The notes: generated by a model from the sequence alone, not told the origin. Counted from the first letter of the stretch, positions 18,662-27,821 are shown. The stretch: 64,000 bases of DNA from Brevundimonas subvibrioides (GCF_027271155.1 NZ_CP114542.1:682001-746000); one strand, 5' to 3'. Made by a program: numbers and translations.

Positions 18662-18904
18662 ATGACCGATATCATCGACACCAGCACCCCGGACCACGAA
18701 CCGATGTTCGGGGCCCTCTGCACCGAACTGGGCATCTGCCTTCACGCCAGGGGTCAGGCCAGGGTGGTCGCCGCCCTGCCATCCGGGCTGGACGCGGCGG
18801 TCAAGGCCGTCTTCGCCGCCGAAGGCATCGACTTCCTCAATGCGTCCGGCAGCCTGAAGCGGGATGTGCGTGACTGTCTGAAGGCGCATCTGCCGGCGGC
18901 ATGA
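18662..18904 (+). CDS. Small protein of unknown function
   Basis: 80 aa, 3 nt after fghA and therefore probably co-transcribed. It is soluble, with no signal peptide or membrane segment. Three cysteines are present, two of them in LCTELGICLHARG. I recognise no family. The gene has ordinary codon use and is followed by sodB after 90 nt. Confidence 0.65.
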   Translation: MTDIIDTSTPDHEPMFGALCTELGICLHARGQARVVAALPSGLDAAVKAVFAAEGIDFLNASGSLKRDVRDCLKAHLPAA

Positions 18905-18994
18905 ACGAAATCGGCCGCGAAGCGCTTGGGTCCCGAGCCTGACGGCCCAAATCTCGTTCCGAGTCACCCACCCCCGTCGCCAAGGAGCCTCCCC

Positions 18995-19609
18995 ATGGCC
19001 TTCACCCTGCCGCCCCTGCCCTATGCCTATGACGCGATGGAGCCCGCCATTGATCAGGAGACGATGACCTTCCACCACGGCAAGCATCATCAGGCGTATG
19101 TCGACAAGCTGAACGAGGCGGTCGCCGCCGATGCCGCGCTGGCCGGCCGTTCGATCGAGGATCTGCTCAAGGGCGTGTCGACACTGCCAGGCGCCGTGCG
19201 CAACAACGGCGGCGGTCACTGGAATCACAGCCTGTTCTGGGAACTGCTGGCCCCTGTCGGCCAGGGCGGCGAACCCTCGGCCGACCTGACCGCCGCGATC
19301 GACCGCGACCTGGGCGGGCTGGACAGGTTCAGGGCGGATTTCAACGCGGCCGGTGCGGCCCGGTTCGGCTCCGGCTGGGCCTGGCTGATCGTGCAGGACG
19401 GAAGGCTGAAGATCACCTCGACCGCCAACCAGGACAATCCGCTGATGGATGTCGCCGATGAGAAGGGTTCAGTCGTTCTGGCCGCGGATGTCTGGGAACA
19501 CGCCTACTACCTGAAATACCAGAACCGTCGGCCTGACTATCTGAAGGCCTTCTGGACGGTGGTGAACTGGAACAAGGCGAACGCCCTGTTCGCGGCCGCG
19601 ACGGCCTGA
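18995..19609 (+). CDS. sodB: Superoxide dismutase [Fe]
   Basis: 204 aa. Metal ligands are His in [14 protein letters not shown], His in [11 protein letters not shown], and Asp/His in [19 protein letters not shown]. Residues resemble the Fe-type cambialistic enzymes. AAGGAG at 18982-18987, 7 nt before ATG 18995, decides the start; an earlier in-frame start would add 23 unlikely residues. It is downstream of the formaldehyde genes with its own leader. Confidence 0.95.
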   Translation: MAFTLPPLPYAYDAMEPAIDQETMTFHHGKHHQAYVDKLNEAVAADAALAGRSIEDLLKGVSTLPGAVRNNGGGHWNHSLFWELLAPVGQGGEPSADLTAAIDRDLGGLDRFRADFNAAGAARFGSGWAWLIVQDGRLKITSTANQDNPLMDVADEKGSVVLAADVWEHAYYLKYQNRRPDYLKAFWTVVNWNKANALFAAATA

Positions 19610-19619
19610 CGGACCCGGA

Positions 19620-19651
19620 GGCGGGCCGTGGGCGAAACTTCACGGTCCGCC
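19620..19651 (+). terminator. Hairpin after sodB
   Basis: GGCGGGCCGTG pairs with CACGGTCCGCC (11 pairs including one G-T) around a 10-nt loop, 10 nt after the sodB stop. No T tract follows, so an intrinsic-terminator call is tentative. Confidence 0.45.
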
Positions 19652-19718
19652 CATCTGGCGCATCGCCTGTCGCGCATTATCTCAGCGGCGCTGTCGTTTC
19701 CCCGCGCCGAGGTTTTCC

Positions 19719-20654
19719 ATGATCCCCCATTTCAAGATTGCCGCCGCCGGTCTGGTCCTGTCCGCCGTCCTCATCGGCGGAGGCTGCTCGAAGGCTCAGG
19801 AATCCTCCGCTCCTTCCACTACCGCACCGGCTGCCAATGCCGATGTCACCCGGTTCAAGATCGGGTCGCTCGAAGCCATCGCCCTGCGTGACGGTGGCCT
19901 GACGGTTCCCAATGACAACAAGGTGCTGGGCGTCGGCCGTACGCCCGAAGACGTGGCCGCTGTCCTGACCGGAGCCGGTCTGCCGGGAGATCAGATCAGC
20001 CTGTCGATCCAGCCGCTGTTGATCCGCGACGGCGATCGTCTGGTCCTGATCGATACGGGCGCGGGGGCCGCCTTCGGCCCGGTCGGCGGCAAGCTTCCGG
20101 CGAGCCTGGCCGCCGCCGGGATCGCTCCGGATGAGATCACCGACATCCTGATCTCTCACAGCCACGGCGACCACGTCGGGGGCCTGGTGAACGCGTCGGG
20201 CGCGCTGGCCTTCCCCCGGGCCACCATCCGCATGGCGGCCGCCGAGTGGACCTTCATGCAGGCCAATGCCGAGCTGAAGTCGATCGTCGATGTCATCACG
20301 CCCAGGGTCGAAACCTTCGCGCCCGGTGCCGAAGTTGCGCCGGGCATCACCGCGATCGCCATCGAGGGCCATACACCCGGTCACAGCGGCTATGAGATCG
20401 TGTCGGGCACCGAGCGTCTGCTCTACGCGGGCGACGCCATGCATCACTCGGTCGTTTCGGTGCAGCACCCGGAATGGAAGATCCTGTTCGATGACAATGC
20501 GCCGGTCGCCACCGCCAGCCGCGAGGCGCTGGACGCCCGCGCCGCCGACGGCCACACGCGCCTGTACTTCGTCCACTTCCCCTATCCCGGGCTGGGCCAC
20601 ATCACCAGGACGGGCGACGTCTACCGCTGGGTGCCGGAAATTCCGGCATCCTGA
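19719..20654 (+). CDS. Lipoprotein metallo-beta-lactamase-fold hydrolase
   Basis: 311 aa. A lipobox (LIGGGC, Cys about 24) follows a hydrophobic leader, so the enzyme is membrane-tethered on the periplasmic side. The zinc motif is HSHGDHVGG, with later ligands in EGHTPGHSGY and YAGDAMHH. It resembles the quorum-quenching lactonase/methyl-parathion-hydrolase-like group of MBL enzymes; the substrate is unknown. Confidence 0.88.
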   Translation: MIPHFKIAAAGLVLSAVLIGGGCSKAQESSAPSTTAPAANADVTRFKIGSLEAIALRDGGLTVPNDNKVLGVGRTPEDVAAVLTGAGLPGDQISLSIQPLLIRDGDRLVLIDTGAGAAFGPVGGKLPASLAAAGIAPDEITDILISHSHGDHVGGLVNASGALAFPRATIRMAAAEWTFMQANAELKSIVDVITPRVETFAPGAEVAPGITAIAIEGHTPGHSGYEIVSGTERLLYAGDAMHHSVVSVQHPEWKILFDDNAPVATASREALDARAADGHTRLYFVHFPYPGLGHITRTGDVYRWVPEIPAS

Positions 20655-20675
20655 GGGCAGGGCAGGGCCGTTTGG

Positions 20676-20705
20676 TTGACTCCGCGGCCCCGCCTCTTCA
20701 TAAGG
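20676..20705 (+). promoter_or_regulatory. Candidate rpsD promoter
   Basis: TTGACT (20676-20681), an 18-nt spacer and ATAAGG (20700-20705), about 125 nt before the rpsD start. The long leader could hold autoregulation by S4, but I see no convincing pseudoknot. Confidence 0.4.
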
Positions 20706-20830
20706 CCCGCTTTCCCGCGCCCGGCCCCGGTCGGCTGCGTGAAATCCACTACGGACGATGCGTGGACCGCCGTTGAGATCGCCCTTCCATTCGGGGAGGG
20801 GCCGGGCCGCATCATTTTGAAGAGACCAGA

Positions 20831-21448
20831 ATGTCCAAGCGCCACAGCGCCAAATACAAGATCGACCGCGCCATGGGTGAAAACCTGTGGGGCCGCGCCA
20901 AGAGCCCGGTCAACAAGCGCTCCTACGGCCCCGGCCAGCACGGCCAGCGCCGCAAGTCCAAGGTTTCCGACTTCGGCCTGCAGCTGAAGGCCAAGCAGAA
21001 GCTCAAGGGCTATTACGCCAACCTGACGGAAAAGCAGTTCCGCAAGACCTATGACGAGGCCGCCCGCCGGAAGGGCAACACCTCCGAGACCCTGATCGGT
21101 CTGCTGGAAGCCCGTCTGGACGCCACCGTCTATCGCGCCAAGTTCGTGCCGACCCCCTGGGCCGCGCGCCAGTTCGTCAACCACGGCCACGTGACCGTCA
21201 ACGGCAAGAAGGTGAACATCGCCTCCTACACGCTGAAGCCGGGCGACGTCGTCGAGGTCAAGGAAAAGTCCCGCAACATGGCGCTGGTGCTCGAAGCCCA
21301 GCAGTCCGGCGAGCGCGACATTCCCGACTATCTGGAACTGGGTGACCGCGGCTTCTCGGTCCGTTTCGTCCGCTTCCCCGAACTGGCCGACGTGCCGTTC
21401 GCGGTGAAGATGGAGCCGAACCTGGTCGTGGAATACTACAGCTCGTAA
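20831..21448 (+). CDS. rpsD: 30S ribosomal protein S4
   Basis: 205 aa primary assembly protein of the small subunit. It starts [21 protein letters not shown], and the S4 RNA-binding domain lies at about 95-160 ([37 protein letters not shown]). The zinc-binding cysteines found in some S4 proteins are absent, as in other alphaproteobacteria. It is transcribed alone and followed by a strong hairpin. Confidence 0.98.
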   Translation: MSKRHSAKYKIDRAMGENLWGRAKSPVNKRSYGPGQHGQRRKSKVSDFGLQLKAKQKLKGYYANLTEKQFRKTYDEAARRKGNTSETLIGLLEARLDATVYRAKFVPTPWAARQFVNHGHVTVNGKKVNIASYTLKPGDVVEVKEKSRNMALVLEAQQSGERDIPDYLELGDRGFSVRFVRFPELADVPFAVKMEPNLVVEYYSS

Positions 21449-21485
21449 GGGCTCGGACCGCACCGTAGGCGCGTCCGTGAGATCG

Positions 21486-21512
21486 AAGGCCCCGGAGCAA
21501 TCCGGGGCCTTT
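21486..21512 (+). terminator. rpsD terminator
   Basis: A perfect 11-bp stem (AAGGCCCCGGA / TCCGGGGCCTT) with a GCAA tetraloop ends in TTT, 37 nt after the rpsD stop. Confidence 0.8.
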
Positions 21513-21591
21513 GCATTTGCGCATTACGCACTGTTCATTTGCGTCGAGGCGTAAAGCACGCTTTCCATGATCATCCGACAGGGAGGGTGTC

Positions 21592-22674
21592 ATGGATCGC
21601 AGACAGGTGCTGGCCGCAGGTGTGGCCATCGGGGCCTTGCCGGGCCTCAGCTGGGCCCAGGGGGCTGAACCCGCGTGGGTCAAGCAGCCGACCGAGCCCT
21701 ATCGCGGAAAGCAGGACGACGTGGTCTTCGTCGACGCCCTGACCGGCTGGTACGGCAACGGTGCCGGCAAGCTGTTCAAAACGACGGACGGCGGCCAGAG
21801 CTGGATACAGATCCTCGACCGTCCCGGCACCTTCGTCAGGGCCCTCGGCTTCGTGGATGCGAACCTGGGGTTCCTTGGCAATATCGGACCTGACTACTTC
21901 CCGGGCGTGTCTGATGCGACGCCTCTGTACCGGACCCGCGACGGTGGAGCCTCGTGGGAAACTGTGACGATCGACGGCCCGGCCGTGACCGGCATCTGTG
22001 CCATCGACGTCCACAAGGCCTCTTTCATCAACGCGGGCGTTCTTGACCACAGGGTCACTATCCGCGCGGGTGGCAGGGTCGGCGGGCCGGCGCTTCTGGC
22101 CACCTCGCGCGACGGGGGCGAGACCTGGACGTCCGAGGACCTGTCGGCCCTGACGGCCATGATCCTGGACGTGCATTTCGTCGATGAGCGGATCGGCTTC
22201 ATCTGCGGGGCGTCCGATACCAACGTCGAACAGTCCCGCCCCGTGATCCTGCGGACCGGCGACGGCGGCCGCAGCTGGTCGCGGGTCTATGAAGGTCGGC
22301 GGTCCTTCGAGCTGACCTGGAAGATGAGCTTCCCGACCGAGACGACCGGTTATGTGACCGTGCAGAGCTACGACCCCGACCCTGCTATGACCCGGAGGGT
22401 CTTCGCCAAGACCACGGACGGCGGCCTGAGCTGGTCTGAACTGCCCCTGGTGGACAATGCGGCGGTGCGCGCGTTCGGCGTGGGCTTCGTCGACGACCGT
22501 CATGGCTGGATCGGAGCCGTGCCGAATGGCTTCGAGACCCGCGATGGCGGGGCGACCTGGGCCCCGGTCCAGATGGGAAATGCGGTCAACAAGGTGCGGA
22601 TCGTGCCGAACGGATCGGGCGTCGCCGTCTTCGCCATCGGCGTCGAGCTGCACCGTCTGGACCTGCCGGGCTGA
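21592..22674 (+). CDS. Ycf48-like beta-propeller protein with Tat-like signal
   Basis: 360 aa. The N-terminus MDRRQVLAAGVAIGALPG has a twin-arginine look. The rest has repeated BNR/Ycf48-type blades, each with a T-x-DGG-x-SW/TW signature (KTTDGGQSW, RTRDGGASW, TSRDGGETW, RTGDGGRSW, KTTDGGLSW, ETRDGGATW), at least six. Related proteins include photosystem II assembly factor Ycf48 and plant/bacterial oxidoreductase-like proteins. Likely an exported scaffold or binding protein; function unknown. Confidence 0.85.
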   Translation: MDRRQVLAAGVAIGALPGLSWAQGAEPAWVKQPTEPYRGKQDDVVFVDALTGWYGNGAGKLFKTTDGGQSWIQILDRPGTFVRALGFVDANLGFLGNIGPDYFPGVSDATPLYRTRDGGASWETVTIDGPAVTGICAIDVHKASFINAGVLDHRVTIRAGGRVGGPALLATSRDGGETWTSEDLSALTAMILDVHFVDERIGFICGASDTNVEQSRPVILRTGDGGRSWSRVYEGRRSFELTWKMSFPTETTGYVTVQSYDPDPAMTRRVFAKTTDGGLSWSELPLVDNAAVRAFGVGFVDDRHGWIGAVPNGFETRDGGATWAPVQMGNAVNKVRIVPNGSGVAVFAIGVELHRLDLPG

Positions 22675-22760
22675 GGCACTGGCCCGGTCGGAGAAAATCA
22701 GGTGCGAAGGGGACCGAATTGGGCGATGATGCCCTTGAAGGTTGTTGAAGGACCGGGGAC

Positions 22761-23141
22761 ATGGGACCCATCCGCACGCTCGCATTGATCGCCGTCACCG
22801 CCGTGGCCATGTCCGGCTGCGCGATGCTCCGTCAGGCTGCGCCGCCCCGGACCGCCGCCATGCCGGGTCAGCTGGAGCCGATCCATGCGGCTGCGATCAC
22901 CAATGACCTGGCCGTGTTCCGGGTCAGCTCCAACGGCTGTACGGACAAGGACGACCTGATGCCGGTTGTGGACCGGATGCGCGATGGCTCGATCATCACC
23001 CTTCGCCGGATCGACGAAGACCTCTGCGACCATACGCTGGCCGATGGGGTCGAACTGCAGTGGTCGTTCGAGGAACTGGGCCTGACCCCGGGTACGCGGG
23101 TGTCGGTCAACAATCCCTATCAGTTGCCGCCGACGACCTGA
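22761..23141 (+). CDS. Small lipoprotein, function unknown
   Basis: 126 aa with a lipobox (VAMSGC, Cys about 19) and a domain of about 90 aa (FRVSSNGCTDKDDLM ... RIDEDLCDHTL) with two further cysteines. Similar short Caulobacter-type lipoproteins are unassigned. It ends 1 nt before the stop of the convergent histidine kinase gene. Confidence 0.75.
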   Translation: MGPIRTLALIAVTAVAMSGCAMLRQAAPPRTAAMPGQLEPIHAAAITNDLAVFRVSSNGCTDKDDLMPVVDRMRDGSIITLRRIDEDLCDHTLADGVELQWSFEELGLTPGTRVSVNNPYQLPPTT

Positions 23142-23142
23142 T

Positions 23143-24243
23143 CTAGACGGCGCTGCCGGTCGCTTCGACGGCCGACAGCGGGCTGTGGATCACCGAGACG
23201 AGCGTCCCGTGGCTGCCGCTTTCGACCTGGATGCGGGCCTTGAGCTGTTTCGACAGCGCCTCGACGATACTGGTGCCCAGGCCCGGCGTGGCGCTGGCGG
23301 CGTCCTTGGGCATGCCCACGCCGTCATCCCGGATCGACAGGGTCCAGTCCGGGCCATGACTTCGATAGCCCACGACAATGGATCCGCTGCGGCCGCCGGG
23401 GAAGGCATGCTTCAAGGCATTGATGACCAGTTCGGTCACCACCAGACCCAGGCTGACGGAGACGTCTGCATCGGTGACGCTGTCGTCGACCTCGACCGTC
23501 AGTTTCAACCGTGTCGGGTCGTGGATCATCGAAGCGCCGATGCTTTTGCACAACTGGGTGAGGTAGGGCTCCAGCTCGACGGCCCCGAGACGCGAAGCGG
23601 CCAGCTGCTGCTGCAGGGCGGCGACCGACATGACGCGGCTGTGGGCGTCGCGCAGATTGATGCGGGTCTCTTCGGAGGTCGTCTTTCTGGCGCTCTGCAG
23701 GATGACGCTGGCGATGATCTGCAGACTGTTGGCGACGCGGTGCTGGAGTTCCTGAAGCAGGATCGCCTTTTCGCGCAGCAGGTCGTCCTTCTGCTGTTCG
23801 CCTTCGCGGGCGGCGGTGACGTCCTCAATGGTCATCAAAAGGCGGACAGGGTCGGCGGCCGAGTAGTTCAGCCGCTGGGCATTGATCACGAGCTTGCGGA
23901 TACCCGCCTTGATGCCCTTCAGATCCATCTCATAGGCCGCGATGGCCGCATTGCCGTCCGCCGTGGCTTCCAGCAGGACGCGTAGCTGGGGCTTGTTCCA
24001 TTCGCCGGTCCCGACCTCGCCCAGGAAGCGGCCGACGATCCGGTCCGGGTCGATGTCGAAGGCCACGCAGAAGGACGTGCTGGCTGCGATGACCTTCAGG
24101 GTCGCATCGAGCAGCAGCAGGGGGGGTCTGGACGAACCCACCACGGCCAGCGCGAGACTGAGGGGACCGTCGGGATGCAAGGGCGGGTGGGCAGCCACGG
24201 CTGACCCTTCAGGTGATCCGGAGCCTCGCGGAGCGAAAGACAT
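23143..24243 (-). CDS. PAS-containing HWE/HisKA_2 sensor histidine kinase
   Basis: 366 aa, soluble (no membrane segment). A PAS-like domain (about 30-145; LLLLDATLKVIAAS ... MTIEDVTAARE) is followed by the HisKA_2 dimerisation helix with the phospho-accepting His in LLQELQHRVANSLQ (about 170) and a HATPase domain with N box TELVINALKHAF and G box IRDDGVGMP. Kinases of this family often feed the alphaproteobacterial general stress response (PhyR/EcfG), but no response regulator is adjacent. A 22-nt palindrome lies about 105 nt upstream. Confidence 0.88.
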   Translation of the reverse strand: MSFAPRGSGSPEGSAVAAHPPLHPDGPLSLALAVVGSSRPPLLLLDATLKVIAASTSFCVAFDIDPDRIVGRFLGEVGTGEWNKPQLRVLLEATADGNAAIAAYEMDLKGIKAGIRKLVINAQRLNYSAADPVRLLMTIEDVTAAREGEQQKDDLLREKAILLQELQHRVANSLQIIASVILQSARKTTSEETRINLRDAHSRVMSVAALQQQLAASRLGAVELEPYLTQLCKSIGASMIHDPTRLKLTVEVDDSVTDADVSVSLGLVVTELVINALKHAFPGGRSGSIVVGYRSHGPDWTLSIRDDGVGMPKDAASATPGLGTSIVEALSKQLKARIQVESGSHGTLVSVIHSPLSAVEATGSAV

Positions 24244-24348
24244 ACCCGGCCGAGATTTTTGGAAACTGGCAGCGACCGAGTGTCAGGCGCCAACTGAAGT
24301 CATCGAGGAACCTATTGCGCTTCGGGAGGCCGGACGCAATCCGAAAGA

Positions 24349-24370
24349 CTCGCGCTCCATGGAGCGCGAG
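24349..24370. promoter_or_regulatory. Perfect 22-nt palindrome
   Basis: CTCGCGCTCCAT followed by its exact complement, with no loop. It lies between the thioesterase stop (24419) and the kinase start (24243) on the minus strand. It could be an operator for a dimeric regulator of the kinase gene, or the terminator of the grxD-thioesterase transcript; the lack of a loop favours a protein-binding site. Confidence 0.5.
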
Positions 24371-24418
24371 GGTCCAGACGCCGTAACGCTTGAGTAGGGC
24401 AGACGTTGCCTTGACCGG

Positions 24419-24844
24419 TCAGCGGCGTTCGAAGGTCGGCAACATGGTCGCGGGAATCCGGGTCGGGCGCAGGGTCGCCGCCTCGACCAGACACCAGTCC
24501 GATACGCCCTGGGCGCACAGGCGACCCTCGCCGTCCTCGATGCGGACATAGCGGGCGAAGCGCGGGCCGCGGGGGTCACCGACCCAGGTCCGGGCGATGG
24601 CCGTGGCATCGGGCTGGAGCGCGCGGAGGTAGTCGATCTCGTGCCTCAGGGCGACCCACGACCATTTCGCACGCGTTTCGGCGTCGAAGCGGGCGTTCCA
24701 GTGGGTCGTGCCGGCGTCCTGCAGCCAGCCGACATAGACGACGTTGTTGACGTGGCCGTTCTCGTCGATGTGCTCGGGCCGGATTACGAGCGGCAGCTCG
24801 AAAATCTCCCGATCGACCCTCGGCTCCAGGACGGTACGAGCCAC
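24419..24844 (-). CDS. Hotdog-fold acyl-CoA thioesterase
   Basis: 141 aa of the 4-hydroxybenzoyl-CoA thioesterase/FatM type. The signature IRPEHIDENGHVNNVVYVGWLQDAG holds the conserved Asp/Glu and the GHVNN helix start. It hydrolyses an acyl-CoA or acyl-carrier thioester; the substrate is unknown. It starts 3 nt after the grxD stop. Confidence 0.87.
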   Translation of the reverse strand: MARTVLEPRVDREIFELPLVIRPEHIDENGHVNNVVYVGWLQDAGTTHWNARFDAETRAKWSWVALRHEIDYLRALQPDATAIARTWVGDPRGPRFARYVRIEDGEGRLCAQGVSDWCLVEAATLRPTRIPATMLPTFERR

Positions 24845-24847
24845 GGT

Positions 24848-25213
24848 TCAGGCCTCGCCGAGCGGCACGCCTTTTTCGACCATCAGGGCGGTCAGTTCTC
24901 CGGCCTGGAACATCTCCTTGACGATGTCGGAGCCGCCCACGAACTCGCCCTTCACATACAGCTGCGGGATGGTGGGCCAATCGGTAAAGGTCTTGATTCC
25001 GTCGCGCAGACCGTCGTCCTGCAGCACATCGACGCCGACGAAGGATGCGCCGATATGATCGAGGATCTGGACCGCATGGGCCGAGAATCCGCAGCGCGGG
25101 GAGTCGGGCGTGCCCTTCATGAACAGGACGACCGGATGTTCGGCCACCGTCTGGGCGATGAAAGCGTGGATCGGATCGGCGGGGGGCGCGGTATCGAGAG
25201 CTTGGTCGGACAC
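24848..25213 (-). CDS. grxD: Monothiol glutaredoxin (CGFS type)
   Basis: 121 aa. The active site is SPRCGFSAHAVQIL, with the CGFS motif that binds a shared [2Fe-2S] cluster with glutathione. Other typical parts are VVLFMKGTPDSP, DWPTIPQLYVKGEFVGGSDI. Grx-CGFS proteins work with BolA proteins in iron-sulfur delivery, and a bolA gene lies about 1 kb upstream in the same orientation. Confidence 0.96.
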   Translation of the reverse strand: MSDQALDTAPPADPIHAFIAQTVAEHPVVLFMKGTPDSPRCGFSAHAVQILDHIGASFVGVDVLQDDGLRDGIKTFTDWPTIPQLYVKGEFVGGSDIVKEMFQAGELTALMVEKGVPLGEA

Positions 25214-25293
25214 GGAGGGACGCCTTTCGTTGCAGGCGTCAGCTAGGGTCGGCGACCCCGGCGGTCAAGGGTCGGCGCATCACCAGACCGCGA

Positions 25294-26196
25294 TCAGGCC
25301 GCGACTCTGGCCATCTCGATCTGGGCGGCAAGGCCAGGCGGCATATCCTTCTCCGGCACCGCGGCCAGGATGTTGAGCCGCTCGGCGTCGCTGGCCTTGA
25401 TCAGGACGCTGGAGACCGAGGGATCGCTCATGGCGTGGGCCAGGCAGATGGCCTCTGCGGTCCAGTTCGGCGTGCGATGCAGGAAGGCGAAGGTGCCCGC
25501 GCTGGCCAACGGATTGGCTTTGCGCCACCCGCCGAAGCCGAACAGGCCCATCTTCGGCTTTTTGAGCGTGACCGCCTTCTTTTCGGTGTTCAGGCTGTCG
25601 GGGAAATACTCATAGGCCAGGATCGCCATGTCCTGCTCGCGCGCCGCCCGCATCCGCGAACGGACCCGCCAGTCGGAATTGACATGGAAGGGGGTCGCCA
25701 GAACATCGAAAGCCCCGGTCGAGACATAGGTGTCCATCACCTCGGTCTCGCCCGAGATGCCCAGATATCGTACCCGACCGGTGGCGCGCAGGGCCTTCAA
25801 CGCGTTCAGCGACGACTGCGGCAGTTCATGCTCGCCGGGCTCTTCGAGCAGGGCCATGTCGATCCAGCCTAGCCCCGAGATCTGCAGCGCCCGGTCGATG
25901 GCTGCGGTCATGCCCTCTGCGGAGAAGTCGCGAGCCGAGCCTCGCCGACCGTCGCCCGCCCCCAGTTGCAGGCTGACGTTCAGCAGCTTGCGCTCGACGT
26001 TGACCAGGGCCTGACCCAGGACCTCGGCCAGGACAGGGTCGGCGGTTTCCAGCCGGTAGGAGTTGATGCCCGCTTCCAGGGCACAATAGATCAGGTCGCT
26101 GGCGGCACCCTGGCCGCGGGCAAGGCTGTCGAGGCCCAGGCTGAGGGTCAGGGTCGAGATGGCGGCACCGGACGCGCCGAACGGGCGATAGCGCAT
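25294..26196 (-). CDS. Aldo/keto reductase-like protein, probable pseudoenzyme
   Basis: 300 aa with the outline of an aldo/keto reductase barrel (MRYRPFGASGAAISTLTLSLG at the start; LKALRATGRVRYLGISG mid-way; DPSVSSVLIKASDAERL late). The catalytic tetrad Asp-Tyr-Lys-His is not visible where expected: the first helix reads SYRLETADPVLAE and the strand expected to hold His reads MALLEEPG. It lies between bolA (6 nt gap) and grxD. It may be a binding or regulatory protein. Confidence 0.75.
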   Translation of the reverse strand: MRYRPFGASGAAISTLTLSLGLDSLARGQGAASDLIYCALEAGINSYRLETADPVLAEVLGQALVNVERKLLNVSLQLGAGDGRRGSARDFSAEGMTAAIDRALQISGLGWIDMALLEEPGEHELPQSSLNALKALRATGRVRYLGISGETEVMDTYVSTGAFDVLATPFHVNSDWRVRSRMRAAREQDMAILAYEYFPDSLNTEKKAVTLKKPKMGLFGFGGWRKANPLASAGTFAFLHRTPNWTAEAICLAHAMSDPSVSSVLIKASDAERLNILAAVPEKDMPPGLAAQIEMARVAA

Positions 26197-26202
26197 GTCG
26201 TG

Positions 26203-26448
26203 TCAGCTCGTCGTGACAGGGGGAGCGGAGGTTTCGAGCGCCAGGGCGTGCAGGGCACCGCCCATATGCCCCTTCAGGGCGGCATAGACGAGCTGATGCT
26301 GCCGGACGCGCGGCATGCCCGCGAAGGCGCTCGAGACGATGCGCGCGCGGTAGTGATCCCCGTCGCCCGCCAGATCGTCGATGACGATCTCGGCGTCGGG
26401 AAACGCCTGGTTCAGATAGGCGTGAAGGGTTTCGACGGGCATGGGCAT
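26203..26448 (-). CDS. bolA: BolA/IbaG family protein
   Basis: 81 aa alpha-beta protein with the BolA core: FPDAEIVIDDLAGDGDHYRARIVSSAF, then the helix-strand RVRQHQLVYAALKGHMGGALHALAL. The H in GDHY is the usual cluster-ligand position of the IbaG/BolA2 group. Together with GrxD it is expected to form a [2Fe-2S] heterodimer for iron sensing or cluster transfer. Confidence 0.93.
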   Translation of the reverse strand: MPMPVETLHAYLNQAFPDAEIVIDDLAGDGDHYRARIVSSAFAGMPRVRQHQLVYAALKGHMGGALHALALETSAPPVTTS

Positions 26449-26508
26449 GGAGGGTGAACGGCTCCCGGATTTCGGCGGCGATGATGAAGCCCAAGGGTTA
26501 ATGGCTCG

Positions 26509-27033
26509 CTACGGCTTTCGCATCCGCTCCAGCAGCAGCGTCGGTTCGCCGCGATAGGTGCCTTCGGCATAGATGGCATAGCCCACCCGGCCCGCCAGAC
26601 GGATGGAAGCGAGATTGCCGGGGGTGATCATGCAGACGGTGCGAGGGGCGTCGAGGACGGTGTCGGCCCAGGCGAGGGCGGCTTCCACCCCTTCACGGGC
26701 CAGGCCCTGGCCCTGGAAAGCCCCGGCGATGCCCCAGCCCAGCTCGGGTGCGTCCATCGGCGGACTGACATCGCGGCGATAGTTCAGAACGCCGACCGAG
26801 CCGACATAGGTCCCGTCCGCCTTCAGCCGCATCGACCAGTTGCCCCGCCCCAGGGCCGACCAGTGGCCGAGGTCGCGCAGGACGCGGAACCAGACCTCCT
26901 CCTCCGACAGGGCGCGGCCCGTGATCTCGCGGGTGAAGGCCTCGTCGCGCCACAGGGTGGTCATGTCCTCGAAATCGGACAGGGCGACCGGCGTCAGGGT
27001 CAGGCGGGCGGTGGACAGGACAGGACCGGTCAC
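26509..27033 (-). CDS. GNAT acetyltransferase, RimJ/RimL type
   Basis: 174 aa. It starts with the RimL-style TARLTLTPVALSDFEDM. The acetyl-CoA binding motif A is GWGIAGAFQGQGLAREGVEAAL, followed by NLASIRLAGRVGY. Substrate is unknown. The GTG start overlaps the radC stop by 4 nt. Confidence 0.88.
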   Translation of the reverse strand: MTGPVLSTARLTLTPVALSDFEDMTTLWRDEAFTREITGRALSEEEVWFRVLRDLGHWSALGRGNWSMRLKADGTYVGSVGVLNYRRDVSPPMDAPELGWGIAGAFQGQGLAREGVEAALAWADTVLDAPRTVCMITPGNLASIRLAGRVGYAIYAEGTYRGEPTLLLERMRKP

Positions 27034-27785
27034 ATCAGCCCCAGCTGCTTGAAGCTGGTCACGCCCTCGCGGCCGACAATCAGGTGGTCGTGGACCTCGA
27101 CGGCCAGGGACCTGGCGGCCTGGACGACCTGTCGGGTCATGTCGATATCGGCGCGACTGGGCGTCGGGTCGCCGGATGGATGGTTGTGGACCAGGATCAT
27201 GGCGGCGGCGGAGACTTCCAGTCCGCGGCGTACAACCTCGCGCGGATAGACCGGAGCGTGATCGACCGTGCCCCGGTTCTGGACCTCGTCAAGGATCAGC
27301 TGGTTCTTCTTGTCGAGATACAGGACCCGGAACTGTTCGCGCGGCTCATGCTGGAGCGCGAGACGGACATAGGCCAGCAGAGCCGTCCATGACGAGATCA
27401 CGGGGCGTTTCGTGGCCGGTTCCCTGGCCACGCGCTGGGCCACCTCGTGCAGGGCTGCGAGGTCGAGCGCGGTCTCCATGCCGACGGACTTTGTACGGCC
27501 TTTCGTATCCACGGTGCGGACGGTCATCAGGTCCTCGACCGACGCAGCGAGGACAGCGGCCAGTGAGCCAAAGCGGGCGAGAAGCGCCTTGGCGATCGGC
27601 TTGACGTCGCCCTGCGGCTGGCTCCGGAACAGGAACAGCTCCATCAGCTCGTAATCCGGCAGATGGGTCAGGCCGGCGGTGCGGGCGCGGTGACGCAGGC
27701 GTTCCCGGTGGCCGACATGATGGGGCAGGGGTCTGGCAGGCGTCCGGGCGGTGTCCTCGCTTTGATCCGTCACGCCGGTCCCCAC
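27030..27785 (-). CDS. radC: RadC-family JAB-domain protein
   Basis: 251 aa. A helix-hairpin-helix-like N-terminal part (YELMELFLFRSQPQGDVKPIAKALLARFGSL) precedes the JAB/MPN domain with the complete zinc motif HNHPSGDPTPSRAD. Historically named for DNA repair, although the in vivo role of RadC is disputed. It is coupled to the following acetyltransferase gene. Confidence 0.93.
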   Translation of the reverse strand: MGTGVTDQSEDTARTPARPLPHHVGHRERLRHRARTAGLTHLPDYELMELFLFRSQPQGDVKPIAKALLARFGSLAAVLAASVEDLMTVRTVDTKGRTKSVGMETALDLAALHEVAQRVAREPATKRPVISSWTALLAYVRLALQHEPREQFRVLYLDKKNQLILDEVQNRGTVDHAPVYPREVVRRGLEVSAAAMILVHNHPSGDPTPSRADIDMTRQVVQAARSLAVEVHDHLIVGREGVTSFKQLGLM

Positions 27786-27821
27786 AATCGCAGGTTCAGG
27801 CTAGCGTTTATGCCACAGGGT

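Noticed and set aside
24244..24418. EcfG-type general-stress promoter for the HWE kinase
   Set aside because: No GGAAC-spacer-GTT pair on the minus strand upstream of the gene.
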